Of a DNA stretch of 22,088 nt, positions 1 to 7,374 are shown piece after piece. Location of the stretch: positions 1-22,088 of the forward strand of contig JACCXL010000258.1 in assembly GCA_013697015.1 (NCBI GenBank). Direction: 5' to 3'. Position 1 is the stretch's first letter; every line of letters starts with the position of its first letter. Made by a program: the position numbers and the translations under genes. The stretch is from Chthoniobacterales bacterium (GTDB lineage Bacteria; Verrucomicrobiota; Verrucomicrobiia; Chthoniobacterales; UBA10450). Under the pieces are notes generated by a model. It saw only the letters and a list, made by a program, of their open reading frames with translations, was not told the DNA's origin and made no database searches.

Positions 1-475
1 TGCAGCCATAACTCGCAGGCCGGCCAATCGTTTTCTCTTCCGGTGTGCCGTGTATGTAGATGCAGCGGTTGAAGGCATGTGCGTTAGCCGCTTCCAAGCC
101 GCGCAGCCAAATGATCCGCGTGATGACCGGGTCGCGTCCAGGCGCGTTCGGTTTCAAAATTTCGCCCGTAAACCGGCGGTGATGGAAGACCGCACCGATC
201 GGCGCGTGGTCACCGATTTTCGCCGCCACCTGCAACACTCCAAGCGGGGTTGTCATTCGTCCCCAGTCGTCGCCAAGACCGAACTTGGAGGTGGAAATCG
301 GATAGACCGCCGCGCGCGCGCCATTCTCGATCAACATCAATTTCTGATCGCGTACGCTCACGACCACGCGATTCGGCGCCTCGGCCATTGTCTGCGCGAA
401 AACTCCGGAGCCCGAGAGCAGTGCCGCGCAAACGAGGACGGCCGACCGACGTGGCAAAGAGAAACGGTTTGTCAT
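1..475 (-). CDS. L,D-transpeptidase (YkuD domain), secreted; 3' end beyond the window
   Basis: Reading the minus strand from an ATG at 475 gives 158 residues with no stop before the window edge. The N-terminus is a signal peptide: basic MTNRFSLPRR, a hydrophobic stretch at about 11-24, and a likely cleavage after GVFA (residue 27). The rest matches a YkuD L,D-transpeptidase, which links or anchors peptidoglycan stem peptides in the periplasm. IYIHGT at 139-144 carries the conserved His142, and SYGC ends in the expected catalytic Cys158 at window bases 2-4. The start overlaps the stop of the upstream glycosyltransferase as ATGA, so the two are probably translationally coupled. The C-terminal part of the domain, normally beginning with an Arg after the Cys motif, lies outside the window. 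The family call is secure from the motifs; substrate and exact role (cross-link or lipoprotein attachment) are not known. Confidence 0.88.
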   Translation of the reverse strand, partial: MTNRFSLPRRSAVLVCAALLSGSGVFAQTMAEAPNRVVVSVRDQKLMLIENGARAAVYPISTSKFGLGDDWGRMTTPLGVLQVAAKIGDHAPIGAVFHHRRFTGEILKPNAPGRDPVITRIIWLRGLEAANAHAFNRCIYIHGTPEEKTIGRPASYGC

Positions 476-1977
476 GCCGTCACCGCCACGTCGCGAACGT
501 TGGTGCCCAGGCCGAATTTCGGCCACCATTGCGCGAGGGAGCTTATCGAAACGTAAAGAAACCCGATCTGGAACATGACCAGAAACGGGACCGAGAGAAA
601 TTGTCCGTGCTGAATGGCGAACCAGACGAAATAGGAGAAATAGAGCGCAAATGCCATCTCCGCGAGCGGCAGCAGTGATTTGAGCGGCATGTATTTGCAT
701 TTCCGCCAAGGCTGCGACTTCCGTTCGATTCCATACTTCGGGGTGCGTGCGAAATCTGACTGGTGGTTAAAGACAGCTTCCAAAACAGCGCGCGCGTTAT
801 TGAGCGACAGTCCGACGCCGAGGGCGAGCAGGCAGGGCAGCAGCAACATCTCTTTCATCCACGTGCGCGGATGCAGTTCGCGCTGGGCGCATATGTAGAA
901 CACGCCCACGGAGACAGATGCAGTCAGGAAGATCGGCACATCTATTAGTAACGTGCGCACCCACGTATTTTGCGGACCGCCGCTGGAGGGATGCAGAAGC
1001 ACGCATAAACAAGCTAGCAAGAGATATGCGAAATTCGAAGTTAAGTGCGCCGTCGCTTCGATTTTCAGCGGGAGCGTGAGATTGCTCCGCCAGATCGTGG
1101 GCAGCAGCTTCTTACAGGTTTGGATCGACCCTTTCGTCCAGCGATGCTGCTGCGATTTGAAGCCGTTCATATCGACTGGCAGCTCCGCCGGGGTGACGAC
1201 ATCCTGCAGGAAGATGAATTTCCAGCCGGCGAGCTGCGCGCGATAGCTGAGATCCAGATCCTCGGTTAACGTGTCATGTTGCCAGCCGCCCGCCTCTTCG
1301 ATGCAGGCGGTGCGCCAGAGCCCGGCCGTGCCATTGAAATTAAAGAAACGACCGCTGCGGCTGCGTGCCGTCTGTTCCAGCAGGAGATGCCCATCCAGGA
1401 ACATCGCCTGCACCCGGGTGAGTAGTGAATAGCCGCGATTGAGATGTCCCCAGCGAGTCTGGATCATTCCGACTGTCGGATCGGTGAAGAAATGAATTGT
1501 TCGCTGCAGCAGATCAGGCTGAGGAACGAAATCGGCGTCGAGAATGCAGACAAAATCGCCGTGCGCAGTCGCCAGCCCGGTCTCAAGCGCACCGGCTTTA
1601 AAGCCGACTCGGTTCGAACGATGAATCAGTTCGACGTCGAAGCCAGTGGCGCGCAACTTTTCCACCGAGGAGGCCGTCAGCTCACGCGTGTCGTCGGTCG
1701 AATCGTCCAGAACCTGGATCTGCATCAGCTCGCGCGGATAGTCGATTTCGCTCACCGACTTCAACAACCGTTCCACGACGTAGACTTCATTGAAGATTGG
1801 CAGTTGCACCGTCACCTTCGGCAACTGCTCAAAATGAGTGGCAGGCTGCGGGGCTCGCTTCCGGTGCTTTAGGAAAAGATAGATGATGAAGTAGCGGTGG
1901 ACGCCGTAAGCGGACAGCCCGAAGAGAACGGCCAGGTAACAAACCGTCCACAAAATATAGCCTGCGCTGCCTTGCAT
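472..1977 (-). CDS. Membrane-bound family 2 glycosyltransferase (cellulose/glucomannan synthase-like)
   Basis: A 501-residue processive-type GT2 enzyme. A membrane helix lies at about 8-36. The cytosolic GT-A domain (about 53-290) carries all expected motifs: LDDSTDD around Asp91-92, DAD at 147-149, TED at 238-240 and QQHRW at 276-280. These bind the nucleotide sugar and metal and form the catalytic base and acceptor site. Several more membrane segments follow (roughly 308-330, 344-366, 378-396, 434-456, 462-484). This is the architecture of synthases that polymerise and export a beta-linked polysaccharide, closer to CslA/glucomannan-synthase-like proteins than to BcsA, because no PilZ domain is seen. 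It starts at an ATG and its stop overlaps the start of the L,D-transpeptidase gene, so both probably act on the envelope. A TTGACG at 2039-2044 (minus strand) is a possible -35, but no good -10 follows. The sugar product cannot be read from sequence. Confidence 0.9.
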   Translation of the reverse strand: MQGSAGYILWTVCYLAVLFGLSAYGVHRYFIIYLFLKHRKRAPQPATHFEQLPKVTVQLPIFNEVYVVERLLKSVSEIDYPRELMQIQVLDDSTDDTRELTASSVEKLRATGFDVELIHRSNRVGFKAGALETGLATAHGDFVCILDADFVPQPDLLQRTIHFFTDPTVGMIQTRWGHLNRGYSLLTRVQAMFLDGHLLLEQTARSRSGRFFNFNGTAGLWRTACIEEAGGWQHDTLTEDLDLSYRAQLAGWKFIFLQDVVTPAELPVDMNGFKSQQHRWTKGSIQTCKKLLPTIWRSNLTLPLKIEATAHLTSNFAYLLLACLCVLLHPSSGGPQNTWVRTLLIDVPIFLTASVSVGVFYICAQRELHPRTWMKEMLLLPCLLALGVGLSLNNARAVLEAVFNHQSDFARTPKYGIERKSQPWRKCKYMPLKSLLPLAEMAFALYFSYFVWFAIQHGQFLSVPFLVMFQIGFLYVSISSLAQWWPKFGLGTNVRDVAVTA

Positions 1978-2106
1978 AAATGAGAATTGCTCGCCGATGT
2001 GGCGAACAAGGGCGACATGATGCCGCGTCCGAGGCTTGCGTCAAATCAAAAATCGGTCGGCTCGCCTCGCAGAATAATGGCCTCAGGGACGCTAAATCCG
2101 AACAAT

Positions 2107-2125
2107 GTGGACTAACCAAGTCCAC
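2107..2125. promoter_or_regulatory. Perfect 7-bp inverted repeat between divergent genes
   Basis: GTGGACT and AGTCCAC flank a 5-base spacer (AACCA) in the gap between the glycosyltransferase (minus) and the secreted unknown protein (plus). There is no T-run, so a terminator is unlikely; a repressor or activator site, or a 5' UTR hairpin, is possible. The rest of the gap 1978-2194 shows no other clear signal. No regulator is identified. Confidence 0.35.
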
Positions 2126-2194
2126 CTAAACAGTCGCGCGCACCTCGAATTTTCGCAGGCAAGCACGGAACATCGGTCATTCGATTACAAAAGG

Positions 2195-3010
2195 ATGCTC
2201 CTTTGCTCTGTCCGCCTCAGCTCATTGGCGACGCTCGTCCTCCTCGGGCTTGGCCGCGTTCATGCGATCACCGAGGAAGAGGCGGAAACCGACAAGGGCT
2301 ATGCCAGCGAAGCGCGTGGAGTTAACCCTTACACCGCCCCATCGATCGCGCAGATTTTTCAACGCCTCGATGAGCTGCGGCCGCTGCCGTTCGAGCAGTT
2401 GCAACGCAAATTTCCCGCCGTGATTCATGGAAACCGCGAGCAATTAGGGCTCAATTTTGGCGGATTAGTGGCCGACGGTTTTCTTCTCGTGGCCTGCGAA
2501 CGCAAAAATTCCGTAGATGAACTCGGCCGCGCGTTGCTGCGTCAGGCGCGCAGTTTAGGAGTCGCGCAGCGTGTCATGCGGCATAGCGCGAGCCTCACCG
2601 ATCTGGGTCATCGCGGCGATTGGCAAGCGATGCGGCGGGAATTAGCCGCGACACAAAATGACGTTGAACAGGCGATGATCGACCTGCACGACCAGCGCAT
2701 GGCGAACCTGATTAGTCTCGGGGGCTGGTTGAGAGGCCTTGAGATTTGTTCCGGCGCGATTACGGCCAGATACAGCCAAGACCGGGCCAACACGCTACTC
2801 CAGCCCGACCTGGTGGATTATTTTTCTAATGAGCTGCGCGAGCTGCCGCCAACGGTCGGGCGGACGCCGTTATTCGATCAGCTGCGAAACGGCATGGCCA
2901 GTGTGCGCGCGATTCTGAAGAAATCTTCTCCTGGTAGTCTGACGGCGACCGACGTGAGAGCCATCAACGCGCAGGCGCGCGACATGAACGCGGCCATTCT
3001 GCGCAACTAA
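2195..3010 (+). CDS. Secreted or periplasmic protein of unknown function
   Basis: The reading frame is open from 2105, but the ATG at 2195 is preferred: it gives a 271-residue protein beginning with a typical signal peptide (MLLCSVRLSS, then a hydrophobic LATLVLLGLG, likely cleavage after RVHA at residue 24). The mature part is rich in alpha-helix-forming sequence (for example the stretch with VAQRVMRHSASLTDLGHRG and the region around NDVEQAMIDLHDQRM) and has no membrane helix. I recognise no domain. It lies 64 bp upstream of the hybrid histidine kinase on the same strand, so the two may be co-transcribed and this could be a periplasmic partner of the sensor; that is only inference from position. 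The purine stretch before the ATG is too close to act as a normal Shine-Dalgarno. Confidence 0.7.
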   Translation: MLLCSVRLSSLATLVLLGLGRVHAITEEEAETDKGYASEARGVNPYTAPSIAQIFQRLDELRPLPFEQLQRKFPAVIHGNREQLGLNFGGLVADGFLLVACERKNSVDELGRALLRQARSLGVAQRVMRHSASLTDLGHRGDWQAMRRELAATQNDVEQAMIDLHDQRMANLISLGGWLRGLEICSGAITARYSQDRANTLLQPDLVDYFSNELRELPPTVGRTPLFDQLRNGMASVRAILKKSSPGSLTATDVRAINAQARDMNAAILRN

Positions 3011-3074
3011 AAGCAGCGGCCGGGATTGATTCGGTCTTGCCGCGCCCGCGCAGAAGGCGGAGTTTTCTCACCCG

Positions 3075-5600
3075 ATGTCTCCGCTCAAAGGCACTTCCTT
3101 ACCTCCGCGACCCACGCGACGCGATCCCGACCGGTTCGAGCGCTTCAACATCGTCATCGCAATTCTGCTGGCCGGATGGGTCCCCTCCATCCTGATGCTC
3201 GTCATTTCCTACACCATCCTGACGCGCACACTCGAGAGCAAGATCCTGCGCGATCGCCAAACCTTCGTGCAGTTGATCGCACATCTCGTCGGCGACGATC
3301 TCAGCCGGACGGCGGGGATTATCGAGTATTACCAGACGCAGCCCGACGTGGCGCGCATCCTGTCCAGCCCAAATCCGGAGTCAGCCGGGCAATTTTGGTT
3401 GAATCAGACCTTCTATTCGCATCCACGCATCGATGGGATGTTCATTGCTGCAGCCGACGGGCGACCTGTGGCATCGATTCCGGTGGTTCCCAGTGAACGT
3501 GCGGCGGAGTTCCCGTCTCCGCTCTGGCGTGAAGCTGCGAGCCGCGCGCCAACGGTGGTGGTTTCGCCAGTACACGCCCGCTCGTCGGACGGCCGCATGA
3601 CCACCGACATCGTCGGCTCGGTGCGGGCGCCGGACGGGACGGTTGTGGGTTTTTTCGGCGTTTCGGTTCTGGTCGAGCGCATCGGACGCCGGCTCTCGTC
3701 CATCGAATTTGCGGACCAGTCAGTCTGCCAGGTCATCGATCAAAGCGGAGTGGCGCTTTTCGCCAATAATTTCGCCCCGAACAGCGGAGCAGCCGCACCC
3801 GTCGCAGAAAATTTGATCAAGGAGATTCAGAAGGATAAATCCGGCCATTTGGAACGGAACCAGAACCTCTATTCCTTCGCTCCGGTGGAAGGGACGGGCT
3901 GGGTAGCAGTCGTCGAGCAGCCACGCGCCGCCGCCTACCGTCCGGTGCATGATCTCCTTAATAAGATCACTGTGCCGGTGGCGTGGCTCATTTTGCTCAC
4001 CGCACTCGGCGCCATCCTCGCCGGCAAATTTACACAGCGTCAACGGGAAGCAGCGCGGCGCATCGAGCGCGAGGTGATCTTCAACGAAAAGATTCTGGCC
4101 AACATGCCAAGCGGCATCGCCCTTGTTGATCCGATCTCGCGTGGATTTCTGCAGGCCAATGACGCCTTCGCGAACATGGCGAAACGCTTCGGTGGTTTCG
4201 ATGAAAGCCGCGACATTCACAACGCGACGTTCGACGAAGTTAAGATCGCGCCCGTCGAGGCGATTGAAAAGGTGCTCGCACTCGGTGCGCCTTTTCAATT
4301 GGTGGAACAGCCCTACCAGGATCGCTCTGGAACGACTCGATTCGTGAACGTAAACCTGTTGCGATTGCAGGGGTCCGAACAGCGCATCCAAGGCGTGCTT
4401 TATCTCGTCGAGGACAAAACGCGCGATGTAACGTTGCGGCAGGAATTAATGGGCGCTAACGCGGCCAAAGATCAGTTCCTCGCCTTGCTCTCACACGAGC
4501 TGCGCAATCCGCTCTCCCCCGTCATCGCCATGGTGGGCGAACTGGAAGCAACGGCCCCCGATACGCCGGCTGTGCGCGGCGCGCTCGAGGTCATCCGGCG
4601 CAATGTGGAACTCGAGGCGCGCTTGATCGACGATCTTCTCGATGTGACCCGCATTTCGAAAGGGAAATTGCAGCTGAGTCTTGAGACGATCAGCGCGCAC
4701 GAAATGCTCAAACGTGCCTACGAAATTTGCCGTGAAGAGATCGCGGCCAAGAAGCTCGGGATCGAATTTCGAATGCGCGCCGAGCACGATTATGTGGAAG
4801 GCGATCCCGCGCGGCTGCAGCAGGTTTTCTGGAACCTCATCAAAAACAGCGTGAAGTTCACTTCCGCCGAAGGCCGTATCATTATTGAGACGCTCAATCC
4901 AACGCCTGGAGAATTGGAGATCCGCACGACCGATACCGGAATCGGCGTCGAGCCGGGCAAGATCAGCAAGATCTTCAATGCGTTTGAGCAAGGACAGAAC
5001 TCTATCACCCGGCGTTTTGGCGGTCTCGGACTCGGACTCGCCATCTCCAAAGCGATGGTCGCGGCGCACGGAGGCACGATTCGGGTGGAAAGCGAAGGCA
5101 AGGACAAAGGCACGACTTTTATCGTCAATCTAAAAACGGTAGAGGCGCCCGCGGACGATTCCGCAGAACGATTGGATGGCCCCGCCCCGCGGACCACTGC
5201 GGAAAAACTGAAGATGCAAGCGCGTGCCCCGCGCGTCCTCGTAGTCGACGATCATCACGATACCTGTATTGGCATGAAGATGATGCTGGAGCGGCGTGGC
5301 TACCGCATCACGCTGGCTCACTCCGCCGATCAGGCGGTGCAACGCACGCAGCAGGAGGAGTTCGATCTCGTCATCAGCGACATCGGATTACCCGATCGAT
5401 CTGGCTATGAACTGATGCAGGAACTTCGCGCCAGCAAAAATCTTCGCGGGATCGCGCTGAGCGGTTTCGGAATGGAAAATGACGTAAGCCGCGCGCACGC
5501 CGCCGGCTTCTCCGAGCATTTGACGAAACCGATTAATTTTGAGCGCTTGGAGGAGGCAATCCACGGATTGCTGGAAGCCGGAAGCCAGACACCAGGCTGA
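3075..5600 (+). CDS. Hybrid sensor histidine kinase with extracytoplasmic sensor, PAS and receiver domains
   Basis: 841 residues. Two membrane helices (about 25-49 and 299-317) enclose a ~250-residue periplasmic sensor with a Cache-like pattern (FIAAADGRPVASIP, later GVALFANNFAP). A PAS-like region lies at about 335-450. The HisKA domain has the H-box SHELRNP with phospho-acceptor His474. The ATPase domain shows the N-box (WNLIKNSVKF, Asn587/Asn591), DTGIG at 620-624 and GLGLGL at 650-655. A C-terminal receiver (719-835) keeps Asp725/726, phospho-acceptor Asp769, Ser796 and Lys818, so it should be active. Phosphate would pass from His474 to Asp769 and then to an unknown Hpt protein or regulator; no output domain and no dedicated regulator sit beside it. 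The signal sensed cannot be told from sequence. The gene ends convergently, 52 bp from the HU gene; the short gap holds no clear terminator. Confidence 0.93.
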   Translation: MSPLKGTSLPPRPTRRDPDRFERFNIVIAILLAGWVPSILMLVISYTILTRTLESKILRDRQTFVQLIAHLVGDDLSRTAGIIEYYQTQPDVARILSSPNPESAGQFWLNQTFYSHPRIDGMFIAAADGRPVASIPVVPSERAAEFPSPLWREAASRAPTVVVSPVHARSSDGRMTTDIVGSVRAPDGTVVGFFGVSVLVERIGRRLSSIEFADQSVCQVIDQSGVALFANNFAPNSGAAAPVAENLIKEIQKDKSGHLERNQNLYSFAPVEGTGWVAVVEQPRAAAYRPVHDLLNKITVPVAWLILLTALGAILAGKFTQRQREAARRIEREVIFNEKILANMPSGIALVDPISRGFLQANDAFANMAKRFGGFDESRDIHNATFDEVKIAPVEAIEKVLALGAPFQLVEQPYQDRSGTTRFVNVNLLRLQGSEQRIQGVLYLVEDKTRDVTLRQELMGANAAKDQFLALLSHELRNPLSPVIAMVGELEATAPDTPAVRGALEVIRRNVELEARLIDDLLDVTRISKGKLQLSLETISAHEMLKRAYEICREEIAAKKLGIEFRMRAEHDYVEGDPARLQQVFWNLIKNSVKFTSAEGRIIIETLNPTPGELEIRTTDTGIGVEPGKISKIFNAFEQGQNSITRRFGGLGLGLAISKAMVAAHGGTIRVESEGKDKGTTFIVNLKTVEAPADDSAERLDGPAPRTTAEKLKMQARAPRVLVVDDHHDTCIGMKMMLERRGYRITLAHSADQAVQRTQQEEFDLVISDIGLPDRSGYELMQELRASKNLRGIALSGFGMENDVSRAHAAGFSEHLTKPINFERLEEAIHGLLEAGSQTPG

Positions 5601-5652
5601 CTGGGGGGCAGCCACCAAAGAAGTGTTAGCGAGCGCGGCTTGCGCGTTAAAC

Positions 5653-6012
5653 CTACGCCGTTCCGGTCGGCTTGGACTCAGCGGCCGCGCTCTGCTTCTC
5701 CGAGGCCTCTTTCAGCTCACGGGAAAGTTTCTCAACACGTTGCCGCATGATCTTTCCGGCTTTGAACTTGACCGTCGCACGCGGTGGAATCACAAAACTG
5801 CTGCCGGGTTCATTTGGATTGCGGCCGACGCGAGGTTTTGTCAGGCGCGGCTGAAATACACCGAAATTTCTCAGCTCGACCGCCACATTTTTAGCCAGAC
5901 TGTCGGTGATATGGTCAAATGTGCGCTGGACAACCTCAAACACCTCGTGCTGCACCATGCCGGTCTGATTGCTGATTGCTACGACGATGTCGCGTTTGGT
6001 GAGCTTAGCCAT
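5653..6012 (-). CDS. HU/IHF-family nucleoid DNA-binding protein
   Basis: 119 residues, starting MAKLTKRDIVVAIS, with the HU fold through about residue 93: helical dimerisation part, NFGVF turn at 49-53, and the DNA-inserting arm GRNPNEPG at 63-70 with the usual intercalating proline in GRNP. HU proteins bend and compact DNA as dimers. A charged tail of about 25 residues (from 94: EKLSREL, then Ala/Lys/Ser-rich) extends past the usual ~90-residue length, as in some HU variants of Verrucomicrobiota-type bacteria. Whether it is closer to HU or IHF cannot be settled here. Gap 6013-6133 upstream should hold its promoter and includes a palindrome centred near 6065. Confidence 0.92.
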   Translation of the reverse strand: MAKLTKRDIVVAISNQTGMVQHEVFEVVQRTFDHITDSLAKNVAVELRNFGVFQPRLTKPRVGRNPNEPGSSFVIPPRATVKFKAGKIMRQRVEKLSRELKEASEKQSAAAESKPTGTA

Positions 6013-6052
6013 GACATAACCAAATCGCGTCCCACGTGGACGTTGCGCGGAA

Positions 6053-6078
6053 GATTCGCGAAATATTTCGTCGGAATC
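6053..6078. promoter_or_regulatory. Palindrome upstream of the HU-family gene
   Basis: The 12-base perfect palindrome CGAAATATTTCG at 6059-6070 is flanked by GATTC (6053-6057) and GAATC (6074-6078), giving an extended near-symmetrical site about 45-65 bp before the HU start codon. The location and symmetry fit an operator for a dimeric regulator, perhaps autoregulation. The function is inferred only; chance AT-rich symmetry is possible in a GC-rich background but unlikely at this length. Confidence 0.4.
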
Positions 6079-6133
6079 TTAAGTGAGCTCAGTATCCGTC
6101 GGGTCGCGTTTCATTCTCCGCAACCGTCAGATT

Positions 6134-6568
6134 TCAATGACTTGCCGACGGGCGTCGGAATAATCGATCGAAATTGTAAGAGAAGCCCGTGTGTTGAGCG
6201 AGAGCCTTCCGGCGAGATTTTAGCTGGCCCTGAACGACGCCCAGCTTAGTGAAAACGCCGTTCCATTCGGCTTCGAGACGACGCACCTCGTCATTGGCGA
6301 GATCACGCACGCCGCGAACCGAGACGCAGCGATTCAGAACGTTCATGGCGCGACCCGAAAGTTCCGCCAAAACTCCCAATTCGCCGAAAACATGCTCACT
6401 TTCCTGGAGGAGGTTCGAACGAATCTCCATGAATTGCCGTTCCTGTTCCGCGGAGATGATTGGCTTCGCTTTGTCTAGTCCGTAGGTGATTAAATCGTGC
6501 AGCTTCTTCCAGCTCTCCAGCTGGAGCGCCAGCAGCCGCAAATGCCTTTCGAGCCCTTTGTCTCTCAT
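6134..6568 (-). CDS. Helical protein of unknown function, in operon with the DUF4388 protein
   Basis: 144 residues, start ATG, beginning only 3 bp after the stop of the DUF4388 gene, so the two are surely co-transcribed. The sequence is almost wholly helix-forming, with heptad-like runs at about 6-27, 40-75 and 88-124 (for example DEVRRLEAEWNGVFTKLG), and a basic C-terminal end (FDRLFRRP). There is no signal peptide or membrane helix, so it is cytoplasmic. I recognise no domain. A partner protein or adaptor for the DUF4388 regulator is the simplest idea from the tight coupling. The call as a real gene rests on open frame, spacing and strand. Confidence 0.72.
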   Translation of the reverse strand: MRDKGLERHLRLLALQLESWKKLHDLITYGLDKAKPIISAEQERQFMEIRSNLLQESEHVFGELGVLAELSGRAMNVLNRCVSVRGVRDLANDEVRRLEAEWNGVFTKLGVVQGQLKSRRKALAQHTGFSYNFDRLFRRPSASH

Positions 6569-6571
6569 AAG

Positions 6572-7354
6572 TTAGATGCTGCCAAACGCGAGCGTTTCAT
6601 CGAGCTTCTGAAGATTGTCGATCAAAAGATGAGCCCAGGGGCGATCGACGCTCTGGGCCTGGCTGATGATTCCGTCCTCGAAATAAAATCGGCCCTGCCT
6701 CCACCGGAAGATCTCGGCTACGGCCGCCTCGCCTTCGAGAGGGCCAAAAACCGCATGACGAACCGCGCCGTGCTGAAGATAGATTTCGCTGTTTCCCCTG
6801 CCCGATTTGAAAGTGAAACGACCACTCCGTTGACCCAGACAGCTCATTTGCAGGATTTCCGCAGCGGAAAACTGATTCAGGTTTCCGATCAGCGAATGGC
6901 ATGGATCGATCCCTTCCGACGGCGCACCCGAATGCGTCTCAAGTGAGCTGATGAAAGCCTGCAGGCGTTGCCGCAGCCGCCGTTTACTCGCGCGGCTGGA
7001 TACCAGCGGGATTTTCTGCTGCGCGGCGGCCGCTCGTAACTCCGGATCATTCGAGATCGGGGCGAGGCAAATTAGCTGCAGCGAAGGAAAATGCTGCCGC
7101 GCGCTTGTCGCCTGCTCGAGAGCAACACCGGGCTCGCCCTCCACGATGAAGCCATCGAAGTTCTCCGCAATCAGCACCGAAACGGCCTCGGCGATCGTCC
7201 GTACGATGCGCACTTCAACATCGGGAAAATCGTCAAAAATACCGAGGGCTCGATCCTGAAAGACCGGATCGGCATTTAAGATAAGCAGCCGTGTTTCCAC
7301 AATTTTGATAGAATCCCGAATGAACGAGAGAGGAGCAGGAACCTTGCCTGCCAC
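6572..7354 (-). CDS. DUF4388 (PATAN) protein with a degenerate N-terminal receiver domain
   Basis: 260 residues from a GTG at 7354; a GTG at codon 19 would instead start the protein right at the receiver fold (VETRLLILNADP). Residues 20-135 resemble a response-regulator receiver, but the acidic pocket is replaced by ILNADP and the phospho-acceptor position reads FIVEGEPG, with Glu72 where Asp is expected, so it should not be phosphorylated and may mimic the on-state. Residues about 154-252 match DUF4388/PATAN: FSAAEILQM, GRFTF, GAVRHAVFGPLEGEAAVAEIF, GRFYFEDG. Such domains occur in bacterial signalling proteins linked to two-component systems, gliding and type IV pili. It sits 20 bp after rnhC and 3 bp before the helical unknown, in one transcript. 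Confidence 0.82.
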   Translation of the reverse strand: MAGKVPAPLSFIRDSIKIVETRLLILNADPVFQDRALGIFDDFPDVEVRIVRTIAEAVSVLIAENFDGFIVEGEPGVALEQATSARQHFPSLQLICLAPISNDPELRAAAAQQKIPLVSSRASKRRLRQRLQAFISSLETHSGAPSEGIDPCHSLIGNLNQFSAAEILQMSCLGQRSGRFTFKSGRGNSEIYLQHGAVRHAVFGPLEGEAAVAEIFRWRQGRFYFEDGIISQAQSVDRPWAHLLIDNLQKLDETLAFGSI

Positions 7355-7374
7355 GCTTTAGCTTCACAGCGACC

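Noticed and set aside
50..678. Long plus-strand frames at the left edge
   Set aside because: They are antisense to the L,D-transpeptidase and glycosyltransferase, whose motifs are clear; their own sequence is Arg/His-rich and unlike a protein family.
3720..4391. Antisense frame inside the histidine kinase gene
   Set aside because: Shadow of the conserved kinase reading frame, no recognisable domain or start signal.
5601..5652. Bidirectional terminator between the kinase and HU genes
   Set aside because: Only a weak GC-rich inverted stretch with mismatches and no T-run on either strand.
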